Assembly (NCBI GenBank): GCA_900323505.1
Contig: OOIN01000006.1
Location: 1,364,001 to 1,428,000, forward strand
Source of the DNA: Ustilago trichophora
Taxonomy: Eukaryota > Basidiomycota > Ustilaginomycetes > Ustilaginales > Ustilaginaceae
Reading direction: 5' to 3'
Length of the DNA stretch: 64,000 nt
In this document: one piece after another, positions 13,301 to 24,002 of the stretch
Layout: each line of letters begins with the position of its first letter
How positions within the stretch are numbered: position 1 is the stretch's first letter
Notes under the pieces: generated by a model
Database searches by the model: none
The model's input: only the letters and a program-made list of their open reading frames with translations
What the model was told of the DNA's origin: nothing
Program-made: the position numbers and the translations under genes

Positions 13301-16300
13301 CATCTTTGCCAGCTTGGCTCATACCAACGCGACCAACTTGGATCAACGATCGGCGGAGCTCAAGGCGCAGATGCAGACCTGGCGCGAGCGTCTGCCGAAT
13401 CTGTGGGACGATATCAACGCTTGGTCCGACCTGGTTGCTTGGAGACAGCATGTCTTTGGAGCTATCAACAAGGCCTATCTGCCACTGGTACCGGTGATTC
13501 AGCAACGCGATGGACAGAATGCTTCCACTAACTCATACGCCTACCGTGGCTACCACGAAACGGCATGGATCATCAACCGTTTCGCCCACGTGGCGAGAAA
13601 GCACTACCTCAACGACGTCTGCATTTCGTCGCTCACCAAGATCTACACGTTGCCCAACATCGAGATCCAAGAAGCCTTTTTGAAGCTTCGCGAACAGGCC
13701 AAGTGTCACTTCCAAAACCCCAACGAACTGACGCAAGGGTTGGATGTCATCAACAATACCAACTTGATGTTCTTTGCGGCTCCTCAGAAGGCCGAATTCT
13801 TCACGCTCAAGGGTATGTTTATGGCGAGGTTGGGATTGAACGACGAAGCGAATCATGCGTTTGCTACGGCGATTCAGATGGATCTCAACCTGGCCAAAGC
13901 ATGGACCGAGTGGGGAAGGTATAACGATCGACTGTTCCGCGATCGTCCCAACGAGCTTTCGGCGGCGGGTAATGCGGTCAGCTGCTATTTGCAGGCTGCA
14001 GGGCTGTATAAGAACGCCAAGGTGCGCAAGGTGCTCATCCGTGTTCTGTGGTTGTTGTCGTGCGACGATAGCAAGGGAACGGTGTGGCAGGCTTTCGAGG
14101 GGTTCAAGGGCGATGCGCCGATTTGGTACTGGATCACGTTTATTCCTCAGCTGCTGCAGAGTTTGAGCCACAAGGAAGCGAGGTTTGCGCGAAAGATGCT
14201 CATGTCGATCGCAAAGACGTTCCCGCAGTCGTTGTACTTCTACCTGCGTACGACAAAGGAAGACTTTGTGGCGATGAAGAGGCAGTCGATTATGGCGGCG
14301 CAGAGGGCTGCTCAGCAGCAGGCTAGGCAGCAAGCTGCGGCTGCAGCTGCAGCGGCGGCGGCGGCGGCGACGGCAGGTGGGTCGAATGGCAAGCCGGCGG
14401 AAGCGGGCAAGACTCCGGGGGCTGCGGATGCAGGTAGTCCCGCGGCTAGCAAGACGGATGGTGCTACTCCTGGTGCTGCGGGTACGCCGGCTAGTGCAGG
14501 TGGTGATGCGGGTGGTAAGGGTACTCCTGCGGCGACGACAGCACCGGGGGCTACTGCTGCCGGTGTGCCTCCTGCGGCTGCAGCGGCCAATGTACCTCGT
14601 CAACCTTGGGAGTACGTGGATGAGATCCTCAACATCCTCAAGACCGCCTTCCCTCTGCTGACGCTCACAATGGAGAACATCGCCGAACAGATCCAACAGC
14701 GTTTCAAGCCCACCAATGAGGAAGACATTTACCGTCTCACCAACGCCCTTCTCAACGACGCCTTGCAGCAGTACATCCAACGTGCCGTCTCGCCCAGCGA
14801 TTCTGGCGTCCTCCCCGCATCCTCTCAAGCCAACGTCATCCGATTTGCCGAGAATCTGCCTCCCGGTCCACTCAAGACCTCGTTCGAGGAAGACTTTGTC
14901 AAATCGAAACCCACCTTGCGCGACTACGTCTCCAAGCTTCAACGCTGGCGAGATAGATACGAGACCTCATTGGACCGCCGTCCCGCCAAGCAGCATCTCG
15001 AACACTGTTCTCACTACCTGGTCGAGTTCCAGCATCAGAAGTTTGACGAGGTCGAGGTTCCGGGACAGTATCTCAAGTTGGAAGATAACAATTCCGACTT
15101 TGTCAAGATTGCGAGATTCATGCCGGTGTTTGAGATGGTGCGGTCGAGCGGGATGTGCACGAGGAGGTTGACGATTTTGAGCAACAAGGGAACTATGCAT
15201 AGCTTTGCGGTTCAGTTGCCTAGTGGAAGGTACTGTAGGCGGGAGGAGAGGATTTTCCAGCTGTTGAGGTTCTTCAACAGGATTCTGGAGAGGAGGAAGG
15301 AGACGAGAAAGAGGGGGTTGGCTTTCCATGTTCCGTTGGCGTTGCCGTTGGCTCCGCAGGTGAGGTTGATCGATCACGATGCTGGGTTCGTCAGTTTGCA
15401 GGATATCTACGAGAAGCATTGCGAAGAGATTGGCATTGGAAAGGATGATCCGGTGATTGCTTGGGTGGAAAAGATGAGGAGTACCTGGGATGGGGGTGCT
15501 TCCAATGCTCCTGGAGGTGGTACGAGGGGCAATGTGGATTTCACCAACTTGCGGATGGATCTGATGGAGGAGATCTCGACCAAGTATGTTCCCGATACGG
15601 TGCTTTCCAAGTACATGATTCGTTCGATGCCCAGTCCGTCGGATCTCTACATGCTTCGCAAACAGTTTACGCTGCAAACTGCCGCTTCGGCATTTGTCAC
15701 GTACTGTCTCTTCGTCTCGAATCGTCTACCCAACCGAATCCACATCAGCCGATCTTCGGGTCAAGTATCCATGTCCGACGTCGTCCCCACCTTCAACCCC
15801 ACGGCGCCTCAGTTCAAATCTACGGACCCAACGCCGTTCCGACTCTCACCGAATCTTCAGAACTTTATCGGACCCGTGGGTATCGAAGGCGTCTTGACAT
15901 CTGGATTGATGGCTTTGGGTCGAACGTTGACGGAACCCGATCGAAATTTGGAAGAGTATCTTGGCATCTTTGTAAGGGATGAGATCAATTTCTGGTTGCA
16001 AGGGGCTCAACGACAGGCTCAAGCCCAAGCACAGGCTCAAGCTGGAGGTAATGCGTCGATTGTACCGCCTACGTTGGTTACAGAGGCGCCCAAGGAGGTG
16101 GTGCTGACAAATGTGTTGGAGATTGTGAAAAGGGCAAAGTTGATCAGTTGTAGACACGAGTTTGATAAGCTTCAACAACAGGCGACAGCGGCGGTTGGAC
16201 AGGGTGGTAGTGCAACTACGACAACTACAACCCCGGTCAGCTCGGTTGTGCTCGATTTGGTCAATTCGGCGAGTAACCCGAGTAAATTGGCGTTGCAGGA

Positions 16301-16325
16301 TCCTACGTGGGGACCTTGGCTTTGA
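4359..16325 (+). CDS. TRA1: Tra1/TRRAP, PIKK-family pseudokinase scaffold of SAGA and NuA4
   Basis: Tra1 is the activator-binding scaffold of the SAGA and NuA4 histone acetyltransferase complexes in the nucleus. Exon 1 is 4359-4440 and exon 2 is 4546-16325, joined in frame across a 105-nt intron, giving 3953 residues; yeast and human homologues are about 3750-3860. The N-terminus (VEQLANKLSDKS, then LNPEDY-like LQNLDYALFLKHVVPAF) aligns with the start of yeast Tra1. HEAT-like helices fill roughly the first 2700 residues. A FAT domain begins near 2760 (FEQIGMWNQAQVQYETAQ). The PI3K-like domain spans about 3530-3900, and the FATC tail ends DPTWGPWL. Where active kinases have the HRD-like loop and DFG, this protein has NRIHISRSSGQVSMSDVVP, so it lacks catalytic residues, as Tra1/TRRAP should. 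Ala/Thr/Ser-rich spacers (about residues 176-280, 1756-1856 and 3290-3375) explain the extra length. Confidence 0.96.
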
Positions 16326-16871
16326 AGCAGGAGAAGAAGGGCATTTCTGTGTTATGTTTGTCGAATCTAGTTGCGTTTTGTTTCTCTCGCTTGTGTGCGG
16401 TGTGAGAGTGATGATGAGTTTTGATGTTCTCGAGGGTGTTAGAAGAGACGAGATCGAAAGAAGGATGTTTTTGTCCAGGATTGACGTCTTTTGCATCTGA
16501 AGCGTTTAGTACAGCGGCAGTGCGTCAGAACTCGACTTGCGAAAGGAATCATCATGTCTTCCTCTTCTTATCTGCTTGCAACCCGAAACAGCACAGATCA
16601 AATTCAAGCATGAATACAAGAATACAACCACAGGAAACGTTGTATGTCAAACGTCTTTTATCATCGCTCACAATATCGTGAATCAACCTTCTCTCCTTTA
16701 CAGACACTCATATCCTAAGAAAAGGAAATCTCTACCTCGGAGCCACCTACTAGAGCCACCTGGGAGGGTTAAGAAGATGTGGTCATATGCATTGCGAGGT
16801 AGAAGGTAGAATAATGAAACAGAGACGCGCGGATTACGATGTCGGTCAAACAAGGTAACAGTGCGCCGAGC
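16326..16871. other. Convergent intergenic region, TRA1 and RAD4 3' ends
   Basis: This 546-nt gap lies between two converging stop codons and should hold both 3' UTRs. The only open frames are short and unlike any protein I know. I see no RNA gene or repeat. Confidence 0.6.
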
Positions 16872-19800
16872 TCACTTTTTCCTAGGCGTGAGCTTGACCG
16901 TGATCCTTCGTCCGCTTCGACGCGGTGTCGCTTCCGCCACCTCTTCCTTCTCTTCTTCAGGCTCAGGCTCTGCTACTGTCACTGCCTCAATATCGTCCTC
17001 ATCATCCGTAGCAAGCTCGACATACTGCTGCTGTCTGCCACTCCGTCTGCGTGAGCTTCTGCGCTGGGATGCGCCCGTCGTCGCCTCCGTCTTTGTTGAT
17101 GTAGCAGCGGCGGTGGCACGCTTTGGTCTCTTGGCGCTAGTTGGTACCTCGGCAACCGCTGTCTGCGTCTGTCTTCGTTGACGCTTTCCTGGTGTTGCTT
17201 TTGGCTCCTCAGGTGGAGGAGGGGTTGGGCTGGCGCTAGAGCTGCCAGTATCGTCTTCGTCGCGACCGGTGTTGGAGGCTAGCTGGGCAAGGGAGATGAT
17301 CTTGCGTTTGACCGGTGTCGATGTGGCTGTGGACGGTGCGGAGTCGGGAGCTGGCGTGGTGGGCTCTTCCACACCTACGTCAAGATCCAAATCCTCCGCT
17401 TGGGCTGCAGCCACTTCAGCCATCGATACTGCGACTGGAGTTGCATCCTCCTGGACACCTAAATCGTCTTTCGAAGCAAAGAAGCGGCTCTTCTCTGGCT
17501 GCTCATCGGTAGCTTCCTCTTTGGCTGCTTTCTTACGAGATCCAGATCCTGATGCATCAGTGTCCTTTGAAGCTTTCGTCATCTGGTCTCCATACTGCTC
17601 TTTGACTCGCTTTGCGATGCGAACAGCGTTGATCAGCTTCCTCCAGTTCTTCATCGCCCGTTCCATCTTCTTGGTCTGCTGCTTCAATGCATCTTGCTGC
17701 TCCTGCTGCCAAAAAGCCTCTTCGACCAGTTCTGCATTCTGCTGTGCAACCACGACACCGGTGATCTTGGGCATGCCCCGTTGCTTTCGGAATTCAAATC
17801 CAGTGATTGCTTCGGCATATGGTACACCAAGCTTCTTGGCCACCTTGGCCACTCCAGAGAAAGGCAGATGCACAGCTCCAGCAGGAAGCATGGACGGGAC
17901 GAACAGATCGATGTTGCCGAAGCCGTTGGTCGGGATCACACCGTCTGGTCCGACCGGAGGTGGAATGTAGATCTTGGTCTGGAACTCGGCATAAAGACCT
18001 TCTTGAGCGACTTCCCGACCTTCGAGCCGAGCTTGCTCCTCTGCGCGCTTATTGGCGAGAGTGTAGCCTCGAGACTTGACAAACTTGAGAGCAACTTCGC
18101 CGTCCTTGACGACTCTGCCTTCGTTGTACCACTGGCGTGACGATCGAAGCGTCTGAACGTCAGACTTGGAAAACACAGGCGTGCCTTGGAAGGTTGCAAT
18201 CTGACGGCGGGGGAAGACGACCTCGTCGCGCTTGAGGAACTTCTCCAAAAAGTAGAGGGGGTGATCCTTGAAGCCGTTCATGGACGACGGCATTGGCTCG
18301 CGTGAGCTGTTGTCTTGTAGCTCTGCGTCTTCCATCGCATCACGGTCCAGCTTTTGCGGGCGATGGATGGCACGGGCAACTTTTGACCACCAATCCTCTT
18401 CGCCCTTGACACGCGTAGGCGGACGCAAACGTGAGACACGAGAGTTGAGCGTCTTCGTGTAGCGTGCAGTGACATCTCGGGCGTAGCCATCCTCCTCGAA
18501 TGCGACCACGTAGATCAACTTGTTCTGGCGATCGAAAGCAGGAGGCTCCATGTGACGGCTGCCGGCGGGACGAACGAGGGATCGGACCGGATCGACGGTG
18601 ATCCATTTCTGGTAAGGCTTGGAGAAGACTTCGACCCACATGGTTGGCGGCGCCTGCAAATCGACGGGATCTGCTGTTGAATCGTCGCCGGCCACCTCGG
18701 AGTCCTTGAGCTGTTTCGGGCGGAAAGACCGCAATTTGACTTTGTGTTCCACCTTGAGAGGCGTCTTGAGGTTCTTCCACTTCTCCGGGCGGTAGTCATC
18801 ATCTTCGCTAGCATTTTCTTTGCTTGCCGGGTCGTCGATATCTATGGCGTCCATTTGTCTCGCCTTACCTTTGGCTTTCACAGATGGACTGGCGCCCGTC
18901 TTGCTGCTGGCCTTTGGTACTTTGATGCTGGCGCGATGCGAAGAGGCATCTGATTGGGTATCATCGACTGTGATGGGTTGGTTGCGGTTGCCTCGGCGGC
19001 CTGCCTTGCTGACACCATTGGTTGAGTTTGCTGCCGCACCTAGGACGGCCTTCTTGGCAAGATCTTCGGAACCTTTCCCGGCACGTGCCGTCGCAGCGGA
19101 CCCGCGTCTGCCATTGCTACCATCACTTGCGGTTGCTTCATCTGCAGACGACAAAGAGTCGACGCTGATGGCCTGTTGTGTGCGCTTGCCGCGCGCCGTC
19201 GAGGAAGCTCCAGAGGCAGTCAAGTCGCCATCTTCGTCCGAAGTGAATTCGTGTACTGGCTTGGACGCAAATCGCCGCGAGCCGGCGCCCTTGGCTCGAG
19301 CACGAAGTTGGTTGGGCTTCTTTTCGGCTTGACTACCTGGCTGGGCAGTGTTGGCCAACTTGCTGGCACCGACACTCCAAGACAGGGGTTGTGGGCTGAC
19401 GACAAGGCGTGCTGGGATACCTATCGAACGGCACAAGGCGCAGAAGAGTTGAGCACTCGTCTCTCTCGACCCTGATCTCTCCTCGGCGCGCTCTTTGAGG
19501 CCTGCGGGCGAAGTGATCTCTTCTGCTGCTGGTAGTAAGCGGAGGTAGATCGGACGAATGGCAGAACCTGGGGCGAAAATGGTGATCTCCATCGCTTTCG
19601 TGGGTGGTCTGAGCAAGCTTGAGGAAGCAGAGGAGCCGTTGAGAAATGCATCCCTTGCCTTGCCCTTGCCTTTGCTCTTACCATTGACCTCGGCAATACT
19701 CTGAGCATGTCGTTCTTTGGCCTCCTTGTACCGTTGCTGCTCCCTGCGCTCTCGTCGATGCCGTTGCTCTCGTTCTGCAGCTGTTTCGACAATCCAACCA

Positions 19801-20819
19801 TCAATGCGTCGGCCGGAGCCTGGCATGATGCCGGTCGCGATGTCCTGGTCGGGCTGCCGGAGCGCAGAGCTGGCTACCATGGTAGGGTCGAGTCTGAAGC
19901 GCCCTGACCACCAGCGGACCAGCTCGGATAGGAAGCTCTCGAACATGCGAATCCTCTCTCTCTGTTCGGTGACCTTTTTGGGATGGATGGAGCGTAGCTT
20001 GGTGATGAGATAGTCTGGAACCGAGTCTGCCAAAGTGTCGCGGAGATGGCCGTCATTGCACCACCTGTTACGGACGCGAGCGTGGGCCAGCATTGAGAGG
20101 ACGAGCAGCTTATGGGCGGTGATACGGTTCTGTCGATCGCGAGGAGTGAGGAAATTGTTGGACTTTTGCTTGGCCTTGTCAGCTTGCTTATTGGTGCGGT
20201 TACCTACGGAGATCTCGACTCCTCGATGCTGTCCTTTGCCGTCCTTGAAGATGGGTATCGCTTTGGAAGCATCGTCGCCGGTTTGCTCTTTGTCACTGCC
20301 TCCCTCACCGTCCTCATCATCACCATCGCCGTACTTGGCTTTCACCTCCTGATAGGCGGCTGCGTACATGTCATGGAGAGCTCTAGCCGACTGATCTGCG
20401 TCCAGGTCGACATCCTCCATATCGAGGTCCTCGCTTTCGGCTCTGGACTGGTCAGCTTGTGCTGCGTGTGCGAGGTCAACATCCTCGAAGTCGGACATAT
20501 CCATGTCATCGTGTGCGTCATCTAGGTGGTCTACGGATCCGTCTGTGGAGATCTCGATGATCTCTTGCGAGGAAGGCTGCTGCTGTTTTGCTGCTTTGGA
20601 AGAAGCTCGTGATTTGGCGTGCGACCCTCGCGCAGGAGATGCGACGGGCTTTGTACGTGTAGGCATGATGAATGGCTCGTCGATGGAGATGCTACTGTCA
20701 TCCGAGATGGAATGAACGTCGATGACCTCTTCAGGATCTGGTTGGGGTCGATCCCAGTCGTAAGAAAGCTTTGGCGGCTTTCGAGGTTGACGTCGTGCAG
20801 GTCTGTGTGAAGAACTCAT
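16872..20819 (-). CDS. RAD4: Rad4/XPC nucleotide-excision-repair damage-recognition protein
   Basis: Rad4/XPC binds helix-distorting DNA lesions with Rad23 and starts global-genome nucleotide excision repair. A single exon encodes 1315 residues, longer than yeast Rad4 (754). The acidic N-terminus (about 90-150) is followed by a split transglutaminase-like fold: helices around 230-310, then FCALCRSIGIPARLVVSPQ at 459-477, and the closing part WVEVFSKPYQKWITVDPVR near 728-746. About 200 residues of Ser/Ala/Lys-rich, probably disordered sequence (490-690) separate the two parts. The beta-hairpin domains follow: BHD1 from about 845 (HPLYFLEKFLKRDEVVFP), BHD2 near 900-960 and BHD3 near 965-1035 (GNIDLFVPSMLPAGAVHLPF). 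The tail is basic and acidic low complexity ending KLTPRKK. The start is the first ATG of the frame. Confidence 0.95.
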   Translation of the reverse strand: MSSSHRPARRQPRKPPKLSYDWDRPQPDPEEVIDVHSISDDSSISIDEPFIMPTRTKPVASPARGSHAKSRASSKAAKQQQPSSQEIIEISTDGSVDHLDDAHDDMDMSDFEDVDLAHAAQADQSRAESEDLDMEDVDLDADQSARALHDMYAAAYQEVKAKYGDGDDEDGEGGSDKEQTGDDASKAIPIFKDGKGQHRGVEISVGNRTNKQADKAKQKSNNFLTPRDRQNRITAHKLLVLSMLAHARVRNRWCNDGHLRDTLADSVPDYLITKLRSIHPKKVTEQRERIRMFESFLSELVRWWSGRFRLDPTMVASSALRQPDQDIATGIMPGSGRRIDGWIVETAAEREQRHRRERREQQRYKEAKERHAQSIAEVNGKSKGKGKARDAFLNGSSASSSLLRPPTKAMEITIFAPGSAIRPIYLRLLPAAEEITSPAGLKERAEERSGSRETSAQLFCALCRSIGIPARLVVSPQPLSWSVGASKLANTAQPGSQAEKKPNQLRARAKGAGSRRFASKPVHEFTSDEDGDLTASGASSTARGKRTQQAISVDSLSSADEATASDGSNGRRGSAATARAGKGSEDLAKKAVLGAAANSTNGVSKAGRRGNRNQPITVDDTQSDASSHRASIKVPKASSKTGASPSVKAKGKARQMDAIDIDDPASKENASEDDDYRPEKWKNLKTPLKVEHKVKLRSFRPKQLKDSEVAGDDSTADPVDLQAPPTMWVEVFSKPYQKWITVDPVRSLVRPAGSRHMEPPAFDRQNKLIYVVAFEEDGYARDVTARYTKTLNSRVSRLRPPTRVKGEEDWWSKVARAIHRPQKLDRDAMEDAELQDNSSREPMPSSMNGFKDHPLYFLEKFLKRDEVVFPRRQIATFQGTPVFSKSDVQTLRSSRQWYNEGRVVKDGEVALKFVKSRGYTLANKRAEEQARLEGREVAQEGLYAEFQTKIYIPPPVGPDGVIPTNGFGNIDLFVPSMLPAGAVHLPFSGVAKVAKKLGVPYAEAITGFEFRKQRGMPKITGVVVAQQNAELVEEAFWQQEQQDALKQQTKKMERAMKNWRKLINAVRIAKRVKEQYGDQMTKASKDTDASGSGSRKKAAKEEATDEQPEKSRFFASKDDLGVQEDATPVAVSMAEVAAAQAEDLDLDVGVEEPTTPAPDSAPSTATSTPVKRKIISLAQLASNTGRDEDDTGSSSASPTPPPPEEPKATPGKRQRRQTQTAVAEVPTSAKRPKRATAAATSTKTEATTGASQRRSSRRRSGRQQQYVELATDDEDDIEAVTVAEPEPEEEKEEVAEATPRRSGRRITVKLTPRKK

Positions 20820-21428
20820 AGGAGGCTCCTGACCGTAGTTTCAAGCTTGATTTGGCCATTCGAGGCTCATCGTTTGTCTTGATCAGGCGTAGTCAGCTTA
20901 TTGCTGCTTGATAGTAGCAAAGCAGGAAGCTGGATGATGTGTCGACAAGCCCTCCCAAAGCTGAGCACCATCGAGCATCGGCTATGTTCCGAAAGAGCAA
21001 AGCTGCAGCGACTCAGCCATGCATCCCAACTTTTCAAGGCTGGCGTGCATAAAGGTGGAGGCAATTCGCAGCGTTTTCCTTTTCTTCGTCATGGCAGTTC
21101 CACCCTGACTCAGCCAAAAATACACTCTTTTCGACAGCGTCTGAGTCTAGTTTAGGTCTAACAAGTTTGGGGAAAAAAGCACGTTTCCCTCTTGTTGGCC
21201 TTCCTGAGTGGCATCCTCACTGCTTTGAATACTCGTCGTTCACTCACAAAACGACTGCACATACACACAAAAAAGCTCGGTCGGAACATGTTACATTAGA
21301 GCTGTGCGAAGGGATCCAAGGACAAGCTGGCAAGAGCGTTACACGACAAGACGCCATTTGGGGGTCCTGAAAGATTCCAACATCCTCGGATCCAAGCTGT
21401 TTGACTTTGACTTGTGCGTTTGGATATT
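20820..21428. other. Intergenic region between RAD4 start and ZWF1 stop
   Basis: Both flanking genes are on the minus strand, so this 609-nt region should contain the RAD4 promoter and the ZWF1 3' UTR. No coding sequence, RNA gene or repeat is evident. Confidence 0.55.
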
Positions 21429-23243
21429 TTACATCTTTCCTTGGACCTTCTTGACGTTGGTGGTAGGCCACTCGTAAGAGTCGTTGGTGCGCTGGTAACC
21501 GTAGCGTGCGATAAAGTCGTTGAGCGAGGCGGGGCCGCGGCTGCCGTACTCGTAGGGCTCGTTCTTGATCTTTCCAGCGTCAATGGCGTGCAGGAGCGGT
21601 GTGAAGATGGCCCACGAGACGTCGAGTTCGTCATCACGGACAAAGTTGGAGTGGTCCCCGTTGAGGGCATCGAGGATGAGCGCCTCGTAGGCTTCGGGAA
21701 TGCGGACCTCGGAGAATCGCTCCTTGTAGGTCAGGTCGAGGTCGGCGGGGAGAGTGGCCATCTCGAGACCAGGCTTCTTGGCGTTCATCTTGAGGTATAC
21801 TGCCTCGTCGGGCTGGATGCGGATGACGAGCTCGTTTCGGGGGATGTTGTTGAAAAGACCCTGTGGTGTGTCCTTGAATTGGACGCGAATGACGACCTTG
21901 GCCTCGTCGAGCGCCTTTCCTGCCTTGAGGATGAAGGGAACACCCTTCCAGCGCTCGTTGTTGACGTAGAGTGCCATTGCGGCAAAAGTGGGGCAGTTGC
22001 TGTCCTTGGGGACAGTGTCGTCATCCTTGTAGCCGGGCTTGCCGTTGGCGGCAGTGTACTGGCCAATGAGGACGTCCTTCTCCTCGATGGCAGGCACCGA
22101 CTTGAGCACCTTGACCTTTTCGTCACGGATGTCCTCGGCAGAGAACGACTTGGGTCGCTCCATGGCAAGCAACGAGAGCACCTGCGACAAGTGGTTCTGC
22201 TGGATGTCACGGATGATGCCGAACTCGTCAAAGTAGCCGCCTCGGCCCTCGGTGCCGAAGGGCTCCTTGAAGGTGATCTGGACATTGTCGACGAGCTTGT
22301 TGTTGAGACCAGCATCGATGAAGGGGTTGCCGAAACGCATGATGAGGAGGTTCTTGACCATCTCCTTGCCGAGGTAGTGGTCGATACGGAAGGTCTCCTC
22401 CTCCTTCCAGAGGTCCTTGAGAGCGCCCATCATCTCTCGGCTGCTTTCGAGGTCCTTGCCGAAGGGCTTCTCAATGACGATGCGGTTGTGTCCCTTGTCT
22501 GAATAGCAATTCTTCTTGAGGCCCTTTGCGACGACGGTGAAGACGTTGGGAGGCAATGCCATGTAGAAGAGACGGCTGGGGTGTTCGTGCTTCATCTCTC
22601 CCTCGATGCGCTCCATCTCCTTGTTGAGGTTCTGGAACGAGGCATCCTCGTCGTACTGGCCCGAGATGTACTGGCAGATTTCGAGGAACTTCTTGACATC
22701 CTGCTTGCCCTTGTCATCGTCAACGTTCTTGAGGTGGCCAGTGACCTTTTCAGCAAAAGTGTCCTTGTCCATCTTTGTTCGTGCATAGCCGATGATGTGG
22801 GTGGTGTTGGGGAGGAGACCGAGACGGAAGAGGTTGAAGAGGGCGGGGAAGGTCTGTGGTTGTTGCAAGGGGCCAGTTTCAGAGCAGGAAGAGCAGAGTT
22901 GGGCAAGAGGTCAGCATAAGTTCTCAAGAGCCGAAGCTTTGATGAGCGGATCCACCTGGAACATACCTTCTTCTTTGCAAGATCTCCCGAAGCACCGAGG
23001 ACTGTCGAGAAGGAGACAGGAGCGCAAATCGGCGTGAAGCGAGGCCATCAAGCGCATAGTCAGAGAGGCAGCACTAGTCAGCTGGTTTAGTTCTTCGCGG
23101 AATCTGCGGAATTGTGAAAGCAGCACCGCAGAGATGGGAATTCTGTGTAGGCTGCTCGAGGCCATTGCACGGACTACTACGATAGAATACTCACCTACGA
23201 TGATCGTGTCATTGTCGAAAGCGGGGGCGTTGGAGGCGGGCAT
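21429..23243 (-). CDS. ZWF1: Glucose-6-phosphate 1-dehydrogenase
   Basis: This enzyme oxidises glucose 6-phosphate with NADP+ in the first step of the pentose phosphate pathway, in the cytosol. Three exons on the minus strand, 23195-23243, 22967-23001 and 21429-22853, join in frame to give 502 residues, close to the ~505 of yeast Zwf1. Introns are 193 nt (23002-23194, GTGAGT donor) and 113 nt (22854-22966, GTATGT donor). The coenzyme-binding motif GASGDLA (residues 19-25) is encoded almost entirely by the 35-nt middle exon. The substrate and active-site block RIDHYLGKEMVKN is present in exon 3, with the conserved fungal end region (WPTTNVKKVQGKM). The long frame alone, starting after TFPALF, would miss the nucleotide-binding end; splicing restores it. 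No peroxisomal or mitochondrial signal is visible. Confidence 0.95.
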
Positions 23244-23964
23244 GTTTGCTTTGTGGATGGCAGCCGAGTCCGGTGTAGAAGGTCAGGATTTCGATGGGAA
23301 AAGGGTTGATCGCAGCGATGTCGAGCGCTAGCTTGGTGTCCTTACGAGTGAAGGACGAAAAAGAGGTATACGCCGGGGAGGTGGACGGATCCAAGGTATT
23401 GGGTGAGAGTGGAGGATAGCCGGTCCAAAAAGCTTTGTGAGCTGCGGATGCGGTGCGATGAGAGGAGAGAGCAGATACGTTGTGGCCGAAGATTTGCAGT
23501 TGGTCACGAGCGGTAGCAGCAATCACGGAAGAGTTGAGATGGTGGATGTGTAGCAGGATGATTAGAGAGAGAAAGAGAGGGACAGCGATGAAAGCCGAAA
23601 GGACGAACACTGAGAAAGGAGCGTCGGCGGGACCCAAGCGAGCAATGGTCGGACTGTTACCGCCACGCCTCTGTGTCTGTCACACACACACACGCACACA
23701 TAAACAAGAAGATTTGCGAAAGAGTCACAGTGCAGCAACGGCAAAGCAGCTCTGGCTCAACTTACGCAGCGACGCAGCAGCCAACAACTCTATCAGAATC
23801 AGTCGAGATAGACTTCTCCACTCAGTTACTGACATTCTTTCCCACACACGCACACAGCAGTTGCCACTTTTTTCTTTTTGTCGTCGGCTGGTGTGTGCGT
23901 GGGGACCGGCTTAGGCCCGGTGCTTGGGGTGGTGCTTTTTGCTGACGGTTGGAATTCATCGACG

Positions 23965-24002
<38 letters not shown>

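Noticed and set aside
21414..22502. 362-codon plus-strand frame antisense to ZWF1
   Set aside because: It is a by-product of strong codon bias in a highly expressed gene. The sense strand encodes a clear enzyme.
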